Shown piece after piece: positions 6,700-12,271 of a stretch of DNA of 12,271 nt (position 1 is the stretch's first letter; each line of letters begins with the position of its first letter). The notes under the pieces are model-generated. The model had not been told where the DNA came from and made no database searches. It saw only the letters and a list, made by a program, of their open reading frames with translations. Source of the DNA: an uncultured Leucobacter sp. (GTDB lineage: Bacteria; Actinomycetota; Actinomycetes; Actinomycetales; Microbacteriaceae); NCBI GenBank assembly GCA_937967375.1, contig CALCJF010000074.1, positions 1-12,271 on the forward strand. Reading direction: 5' to 3'. A program made the translations under genes and the position numbers.

Positions 6700-8139
6700 A
6701 TGTCGATCTCTACCTCCATTGCCGATGTGCTTCCCGTGAAGGCTCGCCGCAAGCCGCGAATCGGGTTGGTCGCAGGCGGGCTCGGCACCTACTGGCCGCA
6801 GTTTCCGCAGTTGCTGCCGCAGCTGCAAGAGTCTTCGCGGTACGTCTCGGAGCGCTTCGCCGCAATGGACGCCGAGGTCACTGATGTCGGTTTCATCTCG
6901 GACGCGCAGGAGGGCGCGAAGGCTGCCGAGCAGCTTCGCAGGGCCGACTGCGACCTCATCGTGCTCTTTCTCACCACTTACCTCACCGCCTCGATGGTGC
7001 TGCCGATCGCGCAGCGCTCGAATGCGCCGGTGCTCGTGATCGATCTGCAGCCCACCGAGAAGATGGATCACGCGAACTTCGGCACAGGGGAGTGGCTCGC
7101 CTATTGCGGCCAGTGCCCCGTTCCCGAAGTCGGCAACGTCTTTCGTCGCGCGGGCATTCCGTTCCGTTCGGTGTCGGGCTGGCTTCGTCAAGAACGTGCT
7201 TGGCAGAGGATCGAGCAGTGGATCGCCGCCGCGCACGTGCGCGCCGCGCTGCGGCATGCCCGGCACGGCCTCATGGGGCACCTCTACCCTGGCATGCTCG
7301 ATGTCTCGACCGATCTGACGCTGCTGCCGACGACCTTTGGGTCGCACGTCGAGGTGCTCGAATTCGACGACCTTCGCGTGCGCGTTGAGGAGGTGGCCGA
7401 CGCCGAGATCGCCGAGCGCATGGCCCTCGCGCGCGCGATCTTTACGATCGATGACTCGGTGAAAGAAGAAGACTTTTCGTGGGGCGCCCGAGTCTCGGTC
7501 GGTCTCGATCGCCTGGTTGACGACTTCGACATCGACTCGCTTGCCTACTACCACCGAGGGCTCGCTGGCGAACAGCACGAGCGCCTCGGGGCCGGCATGA
7601 TCCTCGGCGCATCTTTGCTGACCGCCCGTGGCATCCCAGCCACCGGTGAGTTCGAACTGCGCACGACAGTGGCTCAGCTCGCCTCGCAGGTGATCGGGGC
7701 CGGCGGCTCTTTCTGTGAGATTCAGGCGCTGAACTTCGAAGACAACGTGGTCGAGATGGGGCACGATGGGCCCGCCCACCTCACCGTGTCGGCGCGCGAC
7801 CCGCTACTGCGCGGCCTCGGCGTGTACCACGGCAAGCGTGGCTGGGGCGTCTCGGTCGAGTTCGACGTGCAGCACGGGCCGGTCACGCTGCTCGGCCTCG
7901 GCCAGGACGCAGACGGCACGCTCTCGTTCATCGCTTCAGAGGGCACGACCGTGCCCGGCCCGCTACTCGCGATCGGCAACACCACGAGCCGCGTCGACTT
8001 CGACCGTGATCCCGGCGAATGGGTCGACGAGTGGTCGGCAACCGGGGTTGGTCACCACTGGAGTCTCGCGATCGGTCACCACGCCGAAACCTTCAAGGCC
8101 GCGGCATCGCTGCTCGGTATTGACTACCGGGAGGTTTGA
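6700..8139 (+). CDS. L-arabinose/L-fucose isomerase-family protein, substrate unknown
   Basis: A 479-residue protein of the AraA/FucI fold: a Rossmann-like N-terminal half (KPRIGLVAGGLGTYWPQFPQ from 18; CDLIVLFLTTYL near 84-95) and a C-terminal catalytic half. The four residues that bind manganese in E. coli AraA (E306, E333, H350, H450) appear to map to E317 (ATGEFELRT), E340 (SFCEIQALNF), H355 (EMGHDGPAH) and H452 or H453 (GVGHHWSLAIGHH), so an active aldose-ketose isomerase is likely. That alignment was done by eye. The ATG has AGAAGGT nine bases upstream. It lies between the transporter and rhaM, with three bases to rhaM, so it belongs to the operon, yet rhamnose isomerisation is already provided by rhaI. 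It may act on a related sugar such as L-fucose or another 6-deoxyhexose entering by the same transporter, or serve as a second rhamnose isomerase. I would not name it araA. Confidence 0.85.
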   Translation: MSISTSIADVLPVKARRKPRIGLVAGGLGTYWPQFPQLLPQLQESSRYVSERFAAMDAEVTDVGFISDAQEGAKAAEQLRRADCDLIVLFLTTYLTASMVLPIAQRSNAPVLVIDLQPTEKMDHANFGTGEWLAYCGQCPVPEVGNVFRRAGIPFRSVSGWLRQERAWQRIEQWIAAAHVRAALRHARHGLMGHLYPGMLDVSTDLTLLPTTFGSHVEVLEFDDLRVRVEEVADAEIAERMALARAIFTIDDSVKEEDFSWGARVSVGLDRLVDDFDIDSLAYYHRGLAGEQHERLGAGMILGASLLTARGIPATGEFELRTTVAQLASQVIGAGGSFCEIQALNFEDNVVEMGHDGPAHLTVSARDPLLRGLGVYHGKRGWGVSVEFDVQHGPVTLLGLGQDADGTLSFIASEGTTVPGPLLAIGNTTSRVDFDRDPGEWVDEWSATGVGHHWSLAIGHHAETFKAAASLLGIDYREV

Positions 8140-8141
8140 GC

Positions 8142-8486
8142 ATGCGACGCTACTGCTTTCAGCTACAGGTGAGGCCTGAACGCATCGATGAGTACCGCGC
8201 GCGGCACGCGGCAGTCTGGCCCGACATGCTGCAGGCCCTCGCCGACACAGGCTGGCAGAACTACTCGCTGTTCATGCGAGCAGACGGACTGTTGATCGGG
8301 TACCTCGAGGCCGACAAGCCGCTCGCAGAGCTGCAGGCGGCGATGGCCGAGACCGAAGTGAACGCTCGCTGGCAGAGCGAGATGGCGCCGTTCTTCGCCG
8401 ACTTGGTAGGAGCACCCGACACAGGCTTCATCGAGCTTGACGAGGTGTTTCACCTCGAAGATCAGCTCGCATCGCCCGGCAGCTGA
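8142..8486 (+). CDS. rhaM: L-rhamnose mutarotase
   Basis: A 114-residue enzyme that interconverts the alpha and beta anomers of L-rhamnopyranose so that imported sugar is available to the isomerase. It is slightly longer than the 104-residue E. coli protein, with the extra residues at the C-terminus. Family features are clear: the catalytic histidine is residue 22, the same number as in E. coli, within EYRARHAAVWPDM (17-29), with Tyr18 also kept; further on come ARWQSEMAPFF and the closing ELDEVFHLE. I chose ATG 8142, three bases after the upstream stop, because GGGAGG lies seven bases before it and the N-terminus then matches the family. Its presence in a sugar operon is diagnostic for rhamnose. 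Confidence 0.93.
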   Translation: MRRYCFQLQVRPERIDEYRARHAAVWPDMLQALADTGWQNYSLFMRADGLLIGYLEADKPLAELQAAMAETEVNARWQSEMAPFFADLVGAPDTGFIELDEVFHLEDQLASPGS

Positions 8487-8547
8487 GCGATCTCGCGACC
8501 GCAGCCTCACACACGTCAATTCACCACTAGAGAACGAGATTTGCATC

Positions 8548-9720
8548 ATGAGCACCCTGCTGACACCCAGCGTCCAGGCCGTACTTGAACGGCTCGCCAT
8601 CGAAGTGCCTTCGTGGGCATACGGCAACTCGGGCACCCGCTTTAAGGTGTTCGGCACGCCCGGCACCCCGCGGAACCCGCACGAGAAGATCGCCGACGCC
8701 GCGCAGGTGCACAAGTACACCGGTCTTGCACCCGAGGTGTCGCTGCATATTCCGTGGGATCTGGTCGATGACTACGATGAGCTTGCCGCCTTCGCGAAGG
8801 ATCAGGGCGTCGGCATCGGCACGATCAACTCGAACACGTTTCAAGACGACGACTACAAGTTCGGTGGGCTCACCAACATCGACGCAAAGATTCGCCGCAA
8901 GGCAATCGATCACCACCTCGCCTGCATCGACGTGATGGATGCGACGGGTTCGCGCGACCTCAAGATCTGGCTGGCCGATGGTTCGAACTACCCGGGTCAG
9001 GCCGATATGCGCACCCGCCAAGATCTGCTGCACGAGTCGCTCAGCGAGATCTACGCGCGCCTGAGCGAGGATCAGCGGCTGGTGCTCGAGTACAAGTTCT
9101 TCGAGCCCGCGTTCTACCACACCGACGTGCCCGACTGGGGCACCTCATACGCGCAGGTGAGCGCGCTCGGCGAGAAGGCGATGGTGTGCCTCGACACCGG
9201 CCATCACGCGCCCGGCACCAACATCGAGTTCATCGTGATGCAGCTGCTGCGTCTCGGCAAGCTCGGGTCGTTCGACTTCAACTCGCGCTTCTACGCCGAC
9301 GATGACCTCATCGTGGGCGCTGCCGACCCGTTTCAGCTGTTTCGCATTCTCTTCGAGGTGGTTCGCGGCGGCGGTCTCGACGAGGGCACTCCGGTCGCCT
9401 TCATGCTCGATCAGTGCCACAACATCGAAGACAAGATTCCGGGCCAGATTCGCTCGGTGCTGAACGTGCAAGAGATGGCCGTGCGGGCGCTGCTCGTCGA
9501 CCGCGATGCGCTCGCCGCCGCGCAGCAGGCCGGCGACGTGCTCGGCGCGAATGCGATCTTCATGGACGCCTTCCAGACTGACGTGCGTCCCGCGCTTGCC
9601 GAGTGGCGCGAGTCGCGCGGCCTTGCGGCCGATCCGATGGCGGCCTATGCAGCCTCGGGTTATCGCGAACAGATCATCGCCGACCGCGTCGGTGGCACGC
9701 AATCGAGCTGGGGCGCGTAG
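8548..9720 (+). CDS. rhaI: L-rhamnose isomerase
   Basis: A 390-residue TIM-barrel isomerase converting L-rhamnose to L-rhamnulose in the cytoplasm. It is of the RhaI type (Pseudomonas/actinobacterial), shorter than E. coli RhaA. By comparison with P. stutzeri L-RhI, metal-site residues map to E186 (KFFEPAF), D216 and H219 (CLDTGHH), D251/D253 (FYADDDL) and D288 (MLDQCHN). The position of ligand His281 is Asp243 here (SFDFNSR rather than FHFN), and Ser329 becomes Cys290; both are comparisons from memory. ATG 8548 is chosen because the protein matches the family from here and the longer open frame would run back through rhaM. Its ribosome site is weak (only GAGA-like bases within 18 upstream), unlike its neighbours. 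A 61-base gap separates it from rhaM and 53 bases from rhaEW. Confidence 0.93.
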   Translation: MSTLLTPSVQAVLERLAIEVPSWAYGNSGTRFKVFGTPGTPRNPHEKIADAAQVHKYTGLAPEVSLHIPWDLVDDYDELAAFAKDQGVGIGTINSNTFQDDDYKFGGLTNIDAKIRRKAIDHHLACIDVMDATGSRDLKIWLADGSNYPGQADMRTRQDLLHESLSEIYARLSEDQRLVLEYKFFEPAFYHTDVPDWGTSYAQVSALGEKAMVCLDTGHHAPGTNIEFIVMQLLRLGKLGSFDFNSRFYADDDLIVGAADPFQLFRILFEVVRGGGLDEGTPVAFMLDQCHNIEDKIPGQIRSVLNVQEMAVRALLVDRDALAAAQQAGDVLGANAIFMDAFQTDVRPALAEWRESRGLAADPMAAYAASGYREQIIADRVGGTQSSWGA

Positions 9721-9773
9721 GCGCCGATCCTCGAACTATCAAGCACGCCTCGCAGCGAACCACAGGAGACCCC

Positions 9774-11804
9774 ATGCGCACCCCAGAGCAACTCATCGCC
9801 CGTTCGAATCGGCTCGGCGCCGATAGGAAGAACACGAACTTTGCGGGCGGCAATACTTCGGCGAAGGGGCTCGAGCGCGACCCGGTCACGGGCGAAGACG
9901 TCGAGCTGCTCTGGGTGAAGGGCTCGGGCGGTGACCTCGGCACGCTGACCGAGGCGGGGCTATCGACGCTTCGCCTTGACAGGATGCGCGCGCTCGTCGA
10001 CGTCTACCCTGGCGTCGACCGCGAAGACGAGATGGTCGCCGCGTTCGACTACTGCCTGCACGGCAAGGGTGGGGCAGCGCCGAGCATCGACACCGCGATG
10101 CACGGCCTCGTGAACATGCCGCACGTCGATCACCTGCACCCCGATTCGGGCATCGCGATCGCGACTGCAGCCGACGGTGAGGCGCTCACCGCGAAGATCT
10201 TTGGCGAGAAGGTCGTCTGGGTGCCGTGGCGACGCCCGGGCTTTCAGCTGGGGCTCGACATCAAGGCGATTCAAGAGGCGAACCCGAGGGCCATCGGCTG
10301 CATTCTCGGCGGCCACGGCATCACCGCATGGGGCGAAACGAGCGAAGCGTGCGAGGCGAACTCGCTCTGGATCATCGACACCGCGGCCGCCTACATCGAA
10401 GCGCACGGCGCGGCCGAGCCCTTCGGCGCGGTTGTGAGCGGCTTCGAAGCGCTGCCCGAGGCAGAACGTCGCGCTCGGGCAGCGGACCTCGCCCCGCTGA
10501 TCCGCGGTCTCGCGTCGCACGACAAGCCCGTGGTCGGTCACTTCACCGACAGCGATGCGGTGCTCGACTTTCTCTCGCGCGAAAAGTGCGCACCGCTCGC
10601 CGAGCTCGGCACGAGCTGCCCCGACCACTTCTTGCGCACCAAAGTCAAACCGATGGTGCTCGACTTGCCAGCGACCGCCTCGGTCGAAGAGCAGACCGAG
10701 CGTCTGAAGCAACTGCACGCCGAGTACCGCGATGGATACCGTGCGTACTACGAGGCGTACGCCGATGAGCAGAGCCCGCCGATGCGCGGCGCTGACCCGC
10801 TCATCGTGCTCGTGCCGGGCGTCGGCATGTTCAGTTTCGGCGCGAACAAGCAGACCGCGCGGGTCGCGGGCGAGTTCTATGTCAATGCCATCAACGTCAT
10901 GCGCGGGGCAGAGGCGCTCTCGACGTACGCTCCCATCAGCGACGCAGAGAAGTTTCGCATCGAATATTGGGCACTCGAAGAGGCGAAGCTGCAGCGCATG
11001 CCAAAACCGAAGTCGCACCAGGGCCGCATTGCCTTCGTGACGGGCGCAGCCTCGGGCATCGGCAAAGCGATCGCCACCCGCCTTGCCGTCGAAGGTGCCT
11101 GCGTGATCGTCGCAGACCTCGACCTCGAAAAGGCGCAGGCAGCCGCTGCCGAACTCGGAAACAGTGACGTCGCCATCGGTGTCGCGGCGAACGTCGCCGA
11201 TGCCGCAGCAGTGCAGGCGGCGATCGACGCGGCAGTGCTCGCCTTCGGAGGCGTCGATCTCGTGGTGAACAACGCGGGCCTCTCGCTCTCGAAGCCGCTG
11301 CTCGAAACAACCGAGGCTGACTGGAACCTGCAGCACGACGTCATGGCGAAGGGCTCGTTTCTCGTCTCGCAGGCCGCGGCCCGCGCGCTCATCGCGCAGG
11401 GAATGGGAGGCGACATCATCTACATCTCGTCGAAGAACAGCGTCTTCGCGGGCCCCAACAACATCGCTTACTCGGCGACGAAGGCCGACCAGGCGCATCA
11501 GGTTCGCCTGCTCGCGGTCGAGCTCGGCGAGCACGGCGTTCGCGTCAACGGCATCAACCCCGACGGTGTCGTGCGCGGCTCAGGCATCTTCGCGAGCGGT
11601 TGGGGCGCGAATCGTGCCGCCACCTATGGCGTCAAAGAAGAGGATCTCGGCCAGTTCTATGCGAACCGCACCATCTTGAAGCGCGAGGTCGTGCCCGAGA
11701 ACGTCGCGGATGCAGTCTACGTGCTCACAGGCCCCGAGCTCTCTCGCACTACGGGCCTGCACATTCCGGTCGATTCCGGCGTAGCGGCGGCGTTCTTGCG
11801 ATGA
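9774..11804 (+). CDS. rhaEW: Bifunctional rhamnulose-1-phosphate aldolase / lactaldehyde dehydrogenase (SDR)
   Basis: A 676-residue fusion of two enzymes. Residues about 1-400 are a class II aldolase that splits L-rhamnulose 1-phosphate into DHAP and L-lactaldehyde; zinc ligands are probably H120 and H122 (HVDHLHPDSG) and H181 (GGHGITAWG). Residues about 415-676 are a short-chain dehydrogenase: NAD-binding TGAASGIG (423-430), acidic VADLDLEKA (446-454, favouring NAD over NADP), NNAG (499-502), serines 552/553 and the catalytic YSATK (566-570). This is the architecture of B. subtilis YuxG and the TIGR02632 family, where the dehydrogenase half is thought to oxidise lactaldehyde to lactate. ATG 9774 has AGGAG five bases upstream; the frame stays open upstream but only inside rhaI. 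The stop overlaps the rhaB start as ATGA. The direction of the dehydrogenase reaction (oxidation rather than reduction to propanediol) is inferred from the family. Confidence 0.94.
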   Translation: MRTPEQLIARSNRLGADRKNTNFAGGNTSAKGLERDPVTGEDVELLWVKGSGGDLGTLTEAGLSTLRLDRMRALVDVYPGVDREDEMVAAFDYCLHGKGGAAPSIDTAMHGLVNMPHVDHLHPDSGIAIATAADGEALTAKIFGEKVVWVPWRRPGFQLGLDIKAIQEANPRAIGCILGGHGITAWGETSEACEANSLWIIDTAAAYIEAHGAAEPFGAVVSGFEALPEAERRARAADLAPLIRGLASHDKPVVGHFTDSDAVLDFLSREKCAPLAELGTSCPDHFLRTKVKPMVLDLPATASVEEQTERLKQLHAEYRDGYRAYYEAYADEQSPPMRGADPLIVLVPGVGMFSFGANKQTARVAGEFYVNAINVMRGAEALSTYAPISDAEKFRIEYWALEEAKLQRMPKPKSHQGRIAFVTGAASGIGKAIATRLAVEGACVIVADLDLEKAQAAAAELGNSDVAIGVAANVADAAAVQAAIDAAVLAFGGVDLVVNNAGLSLSKPLLETTEADWNLQHDVMAKGSFLVSQAAARALIAQGMGGDIIYISSKNSVFAGPNNIAYSATKADQAHQVRLLAVELGEHGVRVNGINPDGVVRGSGIFASGWGANRAATYGVKEEDLGQFYANRTILKREVVPENVADAVYVLTGPELSRTTGLHIPVDSGVAAAFLR

Positions 11805-12223
11805 GCGAGCATCGGGCTCCCGGGTCCGGGGCTGCGGCGGCGAGCCGCGGCGCCGTCGTCGCGGTCGATCTGGGCGCGACCAGCGGGCGCGTGATCCTCG
11901 GTCGCCTCGTGCCCGGCGAACACGGCACGGTGCTCGAGACGAAGCACATCGCGCGCTTTGCGAACGACCCCGTGCGCACGAGCGACGGCCTGCACTGGAA
12001 CCTGCTCGGGCTCTACCGTGAAGTGCTGCTCGGCCTCGCTGCCGCAGAGCGTGAGGCTCCGGGCGAGATTCTCAGTGTCGGCATCGACTCGTGGGCCGTC
12101 GACTACGGCCTCTTTCGCGAGGGGCGGCTGCTCGGCGAACCGTTCCACTACCGCGACGCTCGAAACGACGCGGGCGTAGCGGCCGTGCACGAGATCGTGC
12201 CGCCAGAAATGCTGTTTGCCCGT
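11801..12223 (+). CDS. rhaB: Rhamnulokinase, N-terminal 141 residues (3' truncated at assembly break)
   Basis: The first 141 codons of an FGGY-family sugar kinase, which phosphorylates L-rhamnulose at C1 using ATP; full proteins are about 480 residues. After an 18-residue polar N-terminus comes the phosphate-binding strand-turn VVAVDLGATSGRVILGRL (19-36), then TSDGLHWNLLGLYREV, GIDSWAVDYGLF (94-105) and PFHYRDAR (114-121), all typical of RhaB. The ATG overlaps the rhaEW stop as ATGA and has no good ribosome site of its own, so translation is probably coupled. The frame stays open to the window end, but the last 16 codons are adapter sequence and must not be counted as protein. ATP-site and catalytic aspartate regions of the C-terminal half are missing. 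Confidence 0.92.
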
Positions 12224-12271
12224 AGATCGGAAGAGCGTCGTGTAGGGAAAGAGTGTAGATCTCGGTGGTCG
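12224..12271. other. Illumina TruSeq adapter contamination
   Basis: From AGATCGGAAGAGCGTCGTGT (12224-12243) to the window end, all 48 bases match the start of the reverse complement of the Illumina TruSeq universal adapter as I remember it; the last ten bases of that 58-base oligonucleotide are absent. The base composition and codons change abruptly here. In the rhaB frame it reads SEERRVGKECRSRWS after an arginine, a peptide well known as an adapter artefact in protein databases. Genomic sequence ends at 12223. Confidence 0.98.

Noticed and set aside
9603..9773. Upstream extension of the aldolase/dehydrogenase reading frame into rhaI
   Set aside because: The extension would overlap the conserved C-terminus of rhaI and lacks family similarity; ATG 9774 has AGGAG five bases upstream.
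9960..11534. Long open frames on the minus strand opposite rhaEW and other operon genes
   Set aside because: They are antisense frames produced by GC-biased third positions; they show no recognisable domain and lie opposite well-supported genes.
12224..12271. The basic, Arg-rich tail of the rhamnulokinase frame as a novel C-terminal extension or a natural truncation
   Set aside because: The nucleotides are adapter sequence from the first base on, and the peptide is a known artefact; nothing about the biological gene end can be concluded.

Overview
The window is a high-GC stretch of bacterial DNA with Shine-Dalgarno sites, GTG/ATG starts and codons ending in G or C. It most resembles an actinomycete, probably a member of the Microbacteriaceae; that placement is inferred from protein style and codon use, not from a marker gene. 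It holds one nearly complete L-rhamnose uptake and catabolism operon with its divergent LacI-type regulator. To the left is the tail of an unrelated helicase/nuclease gene. The right end is not genome: the last 48 bases (12224-12271) match an Illumina TruSeq adapter, so the assembly breaks inside the rhamnulokinase gene.

Layout. 1-551 (+): C-terminal part of a superfamily 1 helicase (RecB-like nuclease/helicase type), cut by the window edge. 571-1578 (-): LacI/GalR-family repressor, convergent with the helicase. 1579-1841: AT-rich divergent control region with a candidate promoter for each direction and two 14-bp LacI-type operators, one over the -35 box of the repressor promoter and one just downstream of the expected operon transcription start. 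1842-6589 (+): sugar ABC importer of the rhamnose type, comprising a double ATPase (rhaT), two permeases (rhaP, rhaQ) and a lipoprotein binding protein (rhaS). 6590-6699: two hairpins without a T-run. 6700-8139: an arabinose-isomerase-like enzyme. 8142-8486: L-rhamnose mutarotase (rhaM). 8548-9720: L-rhamnose isomerase (rhaI). 9774-11804: fused rhamnulose-1-phosphate aldolase and short-chain dehydrogenase (rhaEW). 11801-12223: first 141 codons of rhamnulokinase (rhaB). No stretch of more than 300 bases lacks a gene.

How the genes work together. RhaS captures rhamnose outside the membrane and RhaP/RhaQ/RhaT import it at the cost of ATP. RhaM interconverts the anomers, RhaI makes L-rhamnulose, RhaB phosphorylates it at C1, the aldolase half of RhaEW splits the product into DHAP and L-lactaldehyde, and the dehydrogenase half probably oxidises lactaldehyde to lactate. 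Start/stop overlaps (ATGA) couple rhaT-rhaP, rhaP-rhaQ and rhaEW-rhaB. The extra arabinose-isomerase-like protein has no assigned step in this pathway and is the main biological question here.

I found no CRISPR, tRNA, rRNA, insertion sequence or phage feature, and no evidence of a wholly new system. The points most worth a second look are the adapter tail, the second isomerase, the His-to-Asp change at a metal-ligand position of RhaI, and the two-operator control region.
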